Below are positions 22,527-29,312 of a stretch of 29,312 bases of DNA, one piece after another (the first letter of the stretch is position 1; each line of letters begins with the position of its first letter). The notes below the pieces were generated by a model that saw only the letters and a list, made by a program, of their open reading frames with translations, had not been told where the DNA came from and did no database searches. Both the position numbers and the translations under genes were made by a program. Source of the DNA: Lachnospiraceae bacterium (GTDB taxonomy: Bacteria > Bacillota > Clostridia > Lachnospirales > Lachnospiraceae); assembly GCA_009774395.1 (NCBI GenBank), contig VSNQ01000006.1:41112-70423 (forward strand), written 5' to 3'.

Positions 22527-23936
22527 TTAATAGGCGTTTTTGTTGATAAAGCCTTTGAAAAAGGTCAAAAACAAAATCCGAAAATCCAATGCCATAGACC
22601 AGTTTTCGATATAGTACAGGTCGTACTCAATCCGCTTCCGAATGGAAGTGTCGCCGCGATACCCGTTGACCTGCGCCCAGCCGGTAATGCCAGGGCGCAC
22701 TTGATGCTTTATCATATACCTTGGTATCTCCTCCTTGAATTTCTCCACAAAGAGGGGTCTTTCCGGGCGCGGCCCTATCAGGCTCATATCACCCTTTAAA
22801 ACATTAAAGAACTGCGGCAGCTCATCAATGCTGGTTTTCCTCAATATCCTGCCAATCTTTGTCACTCTGGGGTCATTTTTTCTCGTCCAGCCCTTTTTCT
22901 CGTCCTCAGACTCCTGTACTTCCATACTGCGGAACTTATACATCTGAAACGGACGATTATGCAGTCCCACCCGTTCCTGCTTAAATATCAAAGGACCTTT
23001 GCTTGTGGTTTTTACACCAATTACTGCTATCAGCATAATGGGAGAAAATAGTACAATTGCCACAACAGCGCCGAAAATATCGACGAAACGCTTAATCAGC
23101 ATATTGGCAGTATTGGCAAGCGGCACACGCCGGATATTTACTACCGCAAGCCCTCCGAAATCTTCCAGATAAGGATGACTAGGAATTACACTGTTATAAT
23201 CTGGAATAAATTTGGTATGAACGCCCGACTTTTCACATATATTAACAATATATTCCAAACGGTCGTAATCTGCCAAGGCTAGTGTAATGCCAATTTCATC
23301 CAACTGATTTTCAGGAAGGATTGCCTGCAGGCTGTCAATATCACCGATGACTTTTACTCCTTTGTAAACGGCGTCTACTGGCACTCTATCGTCCAATATG
23401 CCGCACACAACATAGCCCCATTCTGGATTAGATGTGACTTTATTGATATATTCCTCTGCCGCACGGGAATATCCCACCAGCAATATATGCTTAATATTGT
23501 AGCCCTTTTTCCGAATAAAGCGCAGAATACTTCTTACATATTTACGCATCATGGAATCAGCAACAATATTGATACCATAAAAAACGCCAACCATACCACG
23601 GGAAAAATCCGGAATATTAACGGCAAATAAAACCACCATAATGGCGATAAGCCCAATGGTATTGGCTTTCATTATATTAAATATCTCGTAAGTCGTCTTG
23701 GCAGTCCGCTTCGACGAATACAAGTCAAATGTATTGTATAAAATCAGGTAGCCCGGAATAATTGCAATAAGCGCTGTAAAATAAAATTCCGTAGGCAGAA
23801 TACCTGTACCGGGTTCCATTTCCTTTACAGACCCACTAAGCCACAGGAACCATGCAAGCCAGTAAGACGCTGCCACAACAACTGCATCCAATAAGACCAG
23901 CAGCCTGTTAAAATATTTTTGATGATCCCTTATCAA
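22527..23936 (-). CDS. Polyprenyl-phosphate sugar-1-phosphate transferase (WcaJ/WbaP-like)
   Basis: A 469-residue initiating transferase that moves a hexose-1-phosphate from a nucleotide sugar to undecaprenyl phosphate. Four N-terminal membrane helices (about 10-125) precede a CoA-binding-like Rossmann domain (ILLVGYSRAAEEYINK), a further helix near 285 (IFGAVVAIVLFSPIMLIAV) and the catalytic domain with KQERVGLHNRPFQMYKFRSM, the conserved DELPQFFNVLKGDMSLIGPR and VRPGITGWAQVNGYRG, ending at the membrane-associated C-terminus. The start is TTG 23936, with AGGTGAG 5 bases upstream. A promoter at 24012-24040 lies just ahead, making this the probable first gene of the long downstream operon. Confidence 0.95.
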   Translation of the reverse strand: MIRDHQKYFNRLLVLLDAVVVAASYWLAWFLWLSGSVKEMEPGTGILPTEFYFTALIAIIPGYLILYNTFDLYSSKRTAKTTYEIFNIMKANTIGLIAIMVVLFAVNIPDFSRGMVGVFYGINIVADSMMRKYVRSILRFIRKKGYNIKHILLVGYSRAAEEYINKVTSNPEWGYVVCGILDDRVPVDAVYKGVKVIGDIDSLQAILPENQLDEIGITLALADYDRLEYIVNICEKSGVHTKFIPDYNSVIPSHPYLEDFGGLAVVNIRRVPLANTANMLIKRFVDIFGAVVAIVLFSPIMLIAVIGVKTTSKGPLIFKQERVGLHNRPFQMYKFRSMEVQESEDEKKGWTRKNDPRVTKIGRILRKTSIDELPQFFNVLKGDMSLIGPRPERPLFVEKFKEEIPRYMIKHQVRPGITGWAQVNGYRGDTSIRKRIEYDLYYIENWSMALDFRILFLTFFKGFINKNAY

Positions 23937-24011
23937 CTTATCTCACCTATACCCTTTTTCCAAACAGAAGGAAAGGATACCTTATATCGTATAATCTGAT
24001 ACCCGCCTATC

Positions 24012-24040
24012 ATTCTACAATATTTGAGCCAAAAGTACAA
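24012..24040 (-). promoter_or_regulatory. Promoter of the sugar-transferase/LCP/glmS operon
   Basis: On the minus strand, TTGTAC (24040-24035) and TAGAAT (24017-24012) are spaced by 17 bases, in the 148-bp gap between the upstream glycosyltransferase gene and the TTG start at 23936. Confidence 0.6.
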
Positions 24041-24084
24041 CTGATTTTTTTATTTGCACCCATCTCCTGTGTGTTAAAGACTTA

Positions 24085-25068
24085 TTATTTGTCCAAAAAA
24101 AGCCGAAATAAATTTTTCCACAATGTAAATTGGATATTCATATAACACGAAAATCTGCTTTTTTCAAACTTTTGTTTGTGTTCTCTGCCCTTTTTGCCTG
24201 CTGATAATGTAAATCCCTTCCATAATCCAAGCAAATATTCTTTTCCATATCCTTTTTTTAAGAAAAATAAAAATTTTATAAAAAATCCTGCCAATAAAAA
24301 CGGGAGGTTTAACAAGATTTGAAATACTGGCATATTTTTATAAATCAAGTAGACGCTGTTTTTCGCTGCAAGCTTCGTTTTAAATGCATTGTATCTTGAG
24401 CCGCTTGCCGCGCTTCCTGCATGGTATACTATAGAGTTTGCCGCAAATCGGTTCTGATATCCATATAACTGTGCGCGGTAGCCAATGTCAATATCTTCCA
24501 AGTAAGCAAAGTGGTTTTCATCAAATAGCCCAACCTTATCTGGTGCAAACAATGCTCTGCGATAAATCGCTGCGCCGCCACAGGCAGCAAAAATTGTATC
24601 ATCCTTTTGATAACGACTGGGATTTTTTCCTTTTCCCCGCGCGAATGCCCAGCCAAGCGCACAATAAAAATCGCCTGCGTCATCTATCTTATTGTGATCG
24701 TACATCGAAATCAGCTTTGCCGATGCCGAAAAAACCTCTTTGCAGCTATCCATTATTTTTTCGAGTTCATGCACAAAGGAAAGCCCTGCCCGCGTATCGT
24801 TATTTAATAAAATAACATATGTTGTTTTACTTGCAAGAATCCCTTGATTTACCGCATGGCAAAAGCCTGTATTTTCTTGGTTTTCAATAAGATGCACCTG
24901 CGGATATTTCTCTTTTATCAGGGCAAGGCTGCCGTCATTGGAGGCATTGTCCACCACAATCACCTCTATATTCTGCGTAGTACCAGCATACAAGCTTTCC
25001 AGACAGGCATCTATAAATTTTATACCATTATAGTTTGGTATCACCACCGTCGATTTACATACTGTCAT
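24085..25068 (-). CDS. GT2 glycosyltransferase
   Basis: A 327-residue family 2 glycosyltransferase. STVVIPNYNG is the first GT-A strand, VIVVDNASNDGS the nucleotide-binding acidic motif, ENTGFCHAVNQGI and LLNNDTRAG contain the DxD-like metal site, and FAYLEDIDIGYRAQLYGYQN the catalytic acidic residues. These match the GT2 subgroup of rhamnosyl- and N-acetylhexosaminyltransferases. A hydrophobic segment near residue 265 (LLNLPFLLAGFFIKFLFFL) suggests membrane association. ATG 25068 has GGGAAG four bases upstream; ATG 25080, two bases after the previous stop codon, is also possible. Confidence 0.92.
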   Translation of the reverse strand: MTVCKSTVVIPNYNGIKFIDACLESLYAGTTQNIEVIVVDNASNDGSLALIKEKYPQVHLIENQENTGFCHAVNQGILASKTTYVILLNNDTRAGLSFVHELEKIMDSCKEVFSASAKLISMYDHNKIDDAGDFYCALGWAFARGKGKNPSRYQKDDTIFAACGGAAIYRRALFAPDKVGLFDENHFAYLEDIDIGYRAQLYGYQNRFAANSIVYHAGSAASGSRYNAFKTKLAAKNSVYLIYKNMPVFQILLNLPFLLAGFFIKFLFFLKKGYGKEYLLGLWKGFTLSAGKKGREHKQKFEKSRFSCYMNIQFTLWKNLFRLFLDK

Positions 25069-25081
25069 TGTACTTCCCATC

Positions 25082-26476
25082 CTATATTTTGCGTACACAC
25101 TTTGGGTCTAAAAGCAATCTGCCACCTGCTTGAATAAGCCGTCTGCCCAATTCACTGTTTATCCGTTTTATCTTATCCACACCGCCCCTTGACCGTTCCA
25201 ATTCCCGTATCCACTGTGGAAGCGGCGGCATATGGTTGCGCGCCATATCAGAGGAGCGATCCAGCGTAGCCAGCGTACTTTCATATGGATGTCCTGTTAC
25301 GCTTTCATATATCTGCTGATAAGGTTTATTTACAGCTAAATTGCGGATATCCAGTTCCATTACATTCTGGTATAAATCCATACGATTCATATATCCCGCA
25401 TAAAATAACGGCTGTCCTTGATAAATACCAGATGTTATTTTTTCCCGTTTTACAATATATCCGCCAACTGCTGCCAAATCCGGTCTATGCGTTAGCACTT
25501 GATTGCGGTATTCAATACGGTAAAATCCTAAATGTTTATCGTGGCGTACTTCCGATTTCCAGCCCATACGTGCCGTAAAGTCAATCAACGCCTTTTTGCC
25601 CGCCTCATATGCGTACATTTTGCTCTGTGGGTTTTCCGCTGTAGAGTTGGGATGACAGCGCCAATGGTAATGGACACCCTGCACGTGTAAGATTCTTTCC
25701 TCCATGCGCGGCTCTCCTTTTTTTAGCTGTCCCTCCCGCTCACGCAGCAAAAGGCTGCTGACAATACGCAGAACCAAGTCATAATCCTGTGATCCTTCAT
25801 ATTCCTTCCGTATTTGGAAATGCTTTAGTGCTGCAGTTTCCACTACAAGGAAATGACAGATATAATTATTTGTAAGAAGTAAATCTAAATTAAATTCATA
25901 TTTTATATGTGGGTCGTAAAAGCGTTTGCCAGACTCATCACATTTATCTTCATCTGTATAGACCAAAATCGGACGTTTCTTTCCGATTGCCTTAGCCACA
26001 CAGTACAACGCATCTGGTGTCAGCAAATCATCATGATCCAGTAATCCACAATAATCACCTGACGCATATTCTATCGCTCTATTGGTATTATCTGCAATCC
26101 CGCCATTGTTATCCAACTTTATATACCGAATACGGGTATCATGATATCGTTTCACTACCTGCTCGACAGAATCTGTCGTGCTTCCATCTGCGATAATCAG
26201 CTCCCATTTACTATAAGTCTGCCCAATACAACTGTCAATTAATGACTTCATATACGATTTCTGCGTTTCATATGCCGGAACAATAATCGAAAAAAGGATA
26301 TTGGAAATGTCCTTATCCGCTTTCTGCGCCTCCAATAACACCTCTGACATTTCTACATATTTATAATCAGCTCCATATTTTGCCGTCACGCGCTCCAAAG
26401 CAGCAAGAAACGCTTCCTTATACCCGTTTTTCCTGCTATAATTAATTGTCTTCTTAATATTCTGTATGATTGCCAT
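25082..26476 (-). CDS. GT2 glycosyltransferase with N- and C-terminal extensions
   Basis: A 464-residue glycosyltransferase, probably building the cell-surface glycan. An N-terminal helical region (about 1-58) precedes the GT-A domain: FSIIVPAYETQKSYMKSLI, ELIIADGSTTDS, NNGGIADNTNRAIEYASGDY and the metal-binding LLDHDDLLTPDAL with YTDEDK. YEGSQDYDLVLRI supplies the catalytic acidic segment and HYHWRCHPNST the acceptor-side loop. The C-terminal 120 residues have no assigned domain and are rich in Arg and Lys. Its ATG at 26476 shares TAATG with the gtrA stop codon, so translation is coupled. Confidence 0.93.
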   Translation of the reverse strand: MAIIQNIKKTINYSRKNGYKEAFLAALERVTAKYGADYKYVEMSEVLLEAQKADKDISNILFSIIVPAYETQKSYMKSLIDSCIGQTYSKWELIIADGSTTDSVEQVVKRYHDTRIRYIKLDNNGGIADNTNRAIEYASGDYCGLLDHDDLLTPDALYCVAKAIGKKRPILVYTDEDKCDESGKRFYDPHIKYEFNLDLLLTNNYICHFLVVETAALKHFQIRKEYEGSQDYDLVLRIVSSLLLREREGQLKKGEPRMEERILHVQGVHYHWRCHPNSTAENPQSKMYAYEAGKKALIDFTARMGWKSEVRHDKHLGFYRIEYRNQVLTHRPDLAAVGGYIVKREKITSGIYQGQPLFYAGYMNRMDLYQNVMELDIRNLAVNKPYQQIYESVTGHPYESTLATLDRSSDMARNHMPPLPQWIRELERSRGGVDKIKRINSELGRRLIQAGGRLLLDPKCVRKI

Positions 26477-26997
26477 TAGCACGCCCCATCTGTTTTCTGT
26501 TCAAGAAAAATTTTTCTGGTAATAAAATTATAAACCATTACAATTGCAGTTGCAATGACTTTTCCTGCCGCAAACCACAGTGTATAGGAAACGGTTTCCC
26601 AAGCGGCTCCCTCTATCTGTGCCTCCACAGAATGCATTGCACTGTATACCCAGACAACTGTATCACGCAGCGCCTGATAATTGTCATAAATTACGGAACA
26701 AACCCAAAGAATCAGCTCGTTTATCCCCAAACCAATAATACTTAACACACAAAAAATAACAAATTCTTTCTTTCGGTCAAGTTCCGCTTTCCTGACAAAC
26801 ACAAATTTCATGCTTAATAAATAATTGATTATCAGCGAAATCGAAAATCCAAAAAACCCACCTATCAACGTTGCTGTGCCCTTCGATACCATATGAATCA
26901 ACATATCGACAAGAATAATAGAAATAATAAAGTCGATTAAAAAGCACAGTCCGCCCACAAATCCAAATTTAATTATCTGGGACATTAATTTTTTCAT
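26476..26997 (-). CDS. GtrA-like membrane protein
   Basis: A 173-residue protein with four membrane helices (about 8-30, 38-63, 80-105 and 135-160). The first helix, IIKFGFVGGLCFLIDFIISI, and the NYLLSMKFVF segment are hallmarks of the GtrA/DPMS family, thought to help flip or deliver polyprenyl-linked sugars for glycan modification. GGGGGA lies about 3-4 bases before ATG 26997. It opens the run gtrA-GT2-GT2, with the second gene coupled by TAATG. The loop between helices 3 and 4 is longer than usual. No clear promoter is visible in the hairpin repeats upstream. Confidence 0.92.
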   Translation of the reverse strand: MKKLMSQIIKFGFVGGLCFLIDFIISIILVDMLIHMVSKGTATLIGGFFGFSISLIINYLLSMKFVFVRKAELDRKKEFVIFCVLSIIGLGINELILWVCSVIYDNYQALRDTVVWVYSAMHSVEAQIEGAAWETVSYTLWFAAGKVIATAIVMVYNFITRKIFLEQKTDGAC

Positions 26998-27018
26998 AAA
27001 TCCCCCTATCTATCTAAT

Positions 27019-27246
27019 CGATTAGGGAAATGACCCTTTTCCCTAATCGCTGCGCAATCGAGCAGGGGAATGTCCTTCTCTACTACTCGTGCGCCAGGCG
27101 TCCGTCAGCGAACCGATTTATCGGTTTGACGACATACTTCATTTGGACGCCCGTGTGCAATCGAGTAGGAAAGATTCATCTTTCCCTACTCGTGCGCCGA
27201 ATGCGGGCAGCTTTAGCTGCACATTTCCTTTCCGCATTCGTGTGCA
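27019..27246. repeat. Five-hairpin modular repeat cluster between pgcA and gtrA
   Basis: Three simple hairpins (27019-27049, 27059-27089, 27162-27192) and two two-level hairpins (27090-27159, 27193-27246) fill this gap. Simple stems are CGATTAGGG/CCCTAATCG, CGAGCAG/CTACTCG and CGAGTAGG/CCTACTCG. Two-level outer stems are GGCGTCC/GGACGCC and CGAATGCGG/CCGCATTCG; inner stems are AACCGA-ttta-TCGGTT and GCAGC-ttta-GCTGC. TGCGC before and GTGCA after each two-level hairpin pair as well. The minus-strand internal segments GAAGTATGTC and GAAATGTGCA match those of the aspS-leader cluster. No gene or clear promoter lies here. Confidence 0.85.
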
Positions 27247-27285
27247 TAAATAACAAATGGCTGAAAGCAGCGTTCCAGCCATTTG
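27247..27285 (-). terminator. Intrinsic terminator of pgcA
   Basis: On the minus strand, CAAATGGCTG pairs perfectly with CAGCCATTTG around a 12-base loop, followed by TTATTTA. It lies about 30 bases past the pgcA stop codon. Confidence 0.75.
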
Positions 27286-27315
27286 TATTGATTCTTCAAT
27301 TATTGATTCTTCAAT
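27286..27315. repeat. Perfect 15-bp tandem duplication at the pgcA stop
   Basis: TATTGATTCTTCAAT occurs twice in a row (27286-27300 and 27301-27315), directly after the pgcA stop codon and before its terminator hairpin. Confidence 0.85.
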
Positions 27316-29043
27316 TTATGCTTCAATGACTGCCTTTACTTCGTTTGTTAAATCTTCTACTTTCTTCTGTGCATCTTCAAGGCTTGTACCTTTTACACCC
27401 ATATAGAACTTAATTTTAGGCTCTGTTCCGGAGGGTCTTGCACAGCACCAAGAATCATTTGTCAGGTCAAAATAAAGCACATTGGACTTTGGCAGACCTG
27501 TAGGATATTCCTTGCCAGTTGCAAGTTCTGTAATTTTGTCATTCTCATAATCACGCAGACGAACAACTTCAAGTTCACCAAACTTCTTAGGCGGATTGCT
27601 ACGCAGTTTATCCATCAGTGCCGCGATCTGCTTCGATCCGTCAATTCCTTTTAATGTAATCGCATACTGTGTTTCCTTGTAGTAGCCATACTTCTCATAG
27701 ATCTCAAGCATCATATCATAAAGCGTCTTGCCCTGCTTCTTGCACCATGCAGCCACTTCGCACAGGCACATTACAGCCACAACAGCATCTTTATCCCTTG
27801 CGTGAGTTCCTGCAAGGCAGCCGTAACTCTCCTCAAGACCAAATACATAATTGTTGGAGCCTGTCTGCTCAAACAGTTTAATCTGTTCGCCGATAAACTT
27901 AAATCCTGTTAAAACTTCAATTAATTTCACATTGTAAGCCTTAGTGATCGGTGCTGTCATATTCGTTGTAACAATTGTTGTAACAAGCGCTGGATTCGCT
28001 GGCATAGTCCCCGTAGCCGTACGCTCCCTTAAAATATACTCTGCGATCAGCATACCTGACATATTTCCTGTAAAGGATTTATATTCGCCGCTCTTTGTAT
28101 CCAGCGCATAAATCCCAAGCCTATCTGCATCCGGATCGGTAGCAAGCACGATATCTGCATTCTTCTCCTTAGCAAGCTTTAAGGCATATGTAAATGCCTT
28201 GGGGTCTTCTGGATTCGGATAGTCTAATGTTGTAAAGTCCGGATCGGGATTTTCCTGCTCAGGTACTACATAGACATTTTTAAATCCAAGCTCCGATAAA
28301 ATTCTGCGCACTGGCTTATTTCCTGTGCCGCACAGTGGTGTATAGACAATCTTAATATCGTCTGCTACTGCGCTGATTACATCAGGATGAATAATCTGCT
28401 TCTTTAACTCTGCCATATAAGCATCATCAATATCCTTGCCGATCACTTCATATAAACCTGCATTGATTGCTTCCTGCTTGTCCATTGTCTTCACTGTGTG
28501 ATAATCCGTAACCGCTTTCACTTCGTTGATAATATCCTTATCCTTAGGTGCTGTAATCTGTGCGCCGTCCTCCCAGTACACTTTGTATCCATTATACTCA
28601 GGCGGGTTGTGGCTTGCTGTAATTACAATACCAGAAATACAGCCCAGTGTCCGCAATGCAAACGAAAGTTCTGGTGTTGGACGCAGTGACTCAAATACAT
28701 ACGCTTTAATTCCATTTGCAGCCATGCAAAGCGCTGCCTCATCTGCAAATTCCGGCGACATCCGGCGGGAATCATATGCAATCGCAATCCCTTTCTTCTG
28801 TCCGCCAGCCTTAATAATATAGTTTGCCAGACCCTGAGAAGCCTTCCGAACGGTGTAAATATTCATTCTATTCGTACCTGCACCGATAACGCCTCTAAGT
28901 CCGCCTGTACCAAATTCAAGTTCCTTGTAAAAACGTTCCTCAATTTCGCTCTCATTATCCTTGATTTTCAAAAGTTCATCCTTTGTTGTCTGGTCAAAGT
29001 AATCATCATTTAACCAGAAATTAAATTCGTCCATAAAACCCAT
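27316..29043 (-). CDS. pgcA: Phospho-sugar mutase, probably phosphoglucomutase
   Basis: A 575-residue alpha-D-phosphohexomutase of the Bacillus PgcA type, interconverting glucose-6-phosphate and glucose-1-phosphate, the precursor for UDP-glucose and surface glycans. Domain 1 holds FGTGGLRGVIGAGTNRMN and the phosphoserine loop VITASHNPPEYNGYK (Ser144); domain 2 the Mg-binding DPDADRLGI; domain 3 the sugar-binding GLEESYGC; domain 4 the phosphate-binding RPSGTEPKIKFYMG. Phosphomannomutase activity is also possible. ATG 29043 has GGAGG 7 bases upstream; the frame runs 39 codons further but covers a hairpin and AT-rich leader. Its own terminator follows at 27247-27285. Confidence 0.95.
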   Translation of the reverse strand: MGFMDEFNFWLNDDYFDQTTKDELLKIKDNESEIEERFYKELEFGTGGLRGVIGAGTNRMNIYTVRKASQGLANYIIKAGGQKKGIAIAYDSRRMSPEFADEAALCMAANGIKAYVFESLRPTPELSFALRTLGCISGIVITASHNPPEYNGYKVYWEDGAQITAPKDKDIINEVKAVTDYHTVKTMDKQEAINAGLYEVIGKDIDDAYMAELKKQIIHPDVISAVADDIKIVYTPLCGTGNKPVRRILSELGFKNVYVVPEQENPDPDFTTLDYPNPEDPKAFTYALKLAKEKNADIVLATDPDADRLGIYALDTKSGEYKSFTGNMSGMLIAEYILRERTATGTMPANPALVTTIVTTNMTAPITKAYNVKLIEVLTGFKFIGEQIKLFEQTGSNNYVFGLEESYGCLAGTHARDKDAVVAVMCLCEVAAWCKKQGKTLYDMMLEIYEKYGYYKETQYAITLKGIDGSKQIAALMDKLRSNPPKKFGELEVVRLRDYENDKITELATGKEYPTGLPKSNVLYFDLTNDSWCCARPSGTEPKIKFYMGVKGTSLEDAQKKVEDLTNEVKAVIEA

Positions 29044-29055
29044 TTTGTTACCTCC

Positions 29056-29103
29056 ATATAAATATGATATAATAGAATATGATAATAAAATATGATATAG
29101 TAG
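29056..29103. repeat. AT-rich degenerate repeat in the pgcA leader
   Basis: Three loosely repeated units containing AATATGATA, spaced by 13-15 bases, lie between the leader hairpin and the pgcA ribosome site. They provide several TATNAT-like sequences, so a -10 box cannot be fixed by eye. Confidence 0.5.
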
Positions 29104-29116
29104 TGCACTTTTTTTC

Positions 29117-29157
29117 AAAAAAAATACACCCTTGTATCCTCTTTCAAGAGAATACAA
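29117..29157 (-). terminator. Terminator-like hairpin upstream of pgcA
   Basis: On the minus strand, TTGTATTCTC pairs with GAGGATACAA (10 positions, one T-G) around TTGAAA; after GGGTGTA comes a run of eight T residues. The seven-base offset makes it weaker than standard. It may end an upstream gene outside the window or act as an attenuator. Confidence 0.55.
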
Positions 29158-29170
29158 CACTCATATATTT

Positions 29171-29199
29171 ATTAAAGCAAAAATATGAAAATTTTGCAA
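29171..29199 (-). promoter_or_regulatory. Candidate promoter for pgcA
   Basis: On the minus strand, TTGCAA (29199-29194) and TTTAAT (29176-29171) are spaced by 17 bases. If used, transcription starts a few bases before the hairpin at 29117-29157. Confidence 0.4.
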
Positions 29200-29236
29200 G
29201 GTTTAGTGCAAATTTTACCATTTTTAAGTTGATTTT

Positions 29237-29312
29237 ACGTAACAGTTCAGATAACCCATTGAACTGTTACGTATCCAGCCATTGGAAATCGCTTCGCGAT
29301 GGGCTGGATACC
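29237..29312. repeat. Hairpin-module pair at the right edge
   Basis: A simple hairpin with a perfect 13-bp stem (ACGTAACAGTTCA, 29237-29249, with 29260-29272) is followed at once by a two-level hairpin: outer GTATCCAGCC/GGCTGGATAC (29271-29280, 29302-29311), inner ATCGC-ttc-GCGAT. The internal strand TTGGAAATCGC resembles the GGAAAT(A/G)TGC strand of the 2439-2613 and 27019-27246 clusters but lies in the opposite orientation. Confidence 0.7.

Overview
The window looks like a chromosomal segment of a low-GC, Gram-positive anaerobe of the Clostridia, most probably Lachnospiraceae. This is an inference from protein style: a GatCAB-type aspartyl-tRNA operon under a T-box, a C4-zinc ClpX, a YfbK-like VWA lipoprotein, a YczE-type membrane protein, a remnant of the AAA-ATPase family that is multicopy in Lachnospiraceae, and AGGAGG-type ribosome sites. 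Every gene I support lies on the minus strand, so transcription runs from right to left. No tRNA, rRNA, CRISPR array, prophage or intact transposase is visible.

Right to left: (1) pgcA (27316-29043) and its terminator. (2) A cell-surface polysaccharide block: gtrA, two GT2 glycosyltransferases, then from a promoter at 24012-24040 a polyprenyl-phosphate sugar-phosphate transferase, an LCP-family ligase and a third GT2. This block runs without a convincing break into glmS, a membrane-anchored HtrA protease, an unusual ClpX, a YczE-like membrane protein and a methyltransferase. Sugar-precursor supply, glycan assembly and envelope protein quality control therefore appear linked. (3) A small unknown protein with a strong terminator. 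(4) An ECF sigma factor translationally coupled to a membrane anti-sigma-like protein with a pentad-repeat stretch. (5) A GNAT acetyltransferase and an alpha/beta hydrolase. (6) A VWA lipoprotein followed by a serpin, then a frameshifted AAA-ATPase remnant abutting a GH5 cellulase that lacks its N-terminal third, then a second serpin. (7) A T-box leader, aspS and gatC; gatA/gatB would be expected beyond the left edge.

The gaps hold the most unusual material. One family consists of modular hairpins whose stems differ between copies with compensatory changes, while an internal strand and the closing GCGC/GTGC pairs are kept. They occur as a 66-bp tandem array after gatC, inside the aspS leader, between pgcA and gtrA, and at the right edge. 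A second family is a palindromic MITE-like repeat of about 163 bp with three copies in one orientation, each directly upstream of a promoter; one copy appears to supply the -35 box of the sigma-factor operon. The aspS T-box specifier loop contains GAAC, so Glu (GAA) and Asn (AAC) codons overlap, as described for a Clostridium acetobutylicum transamidation operon.
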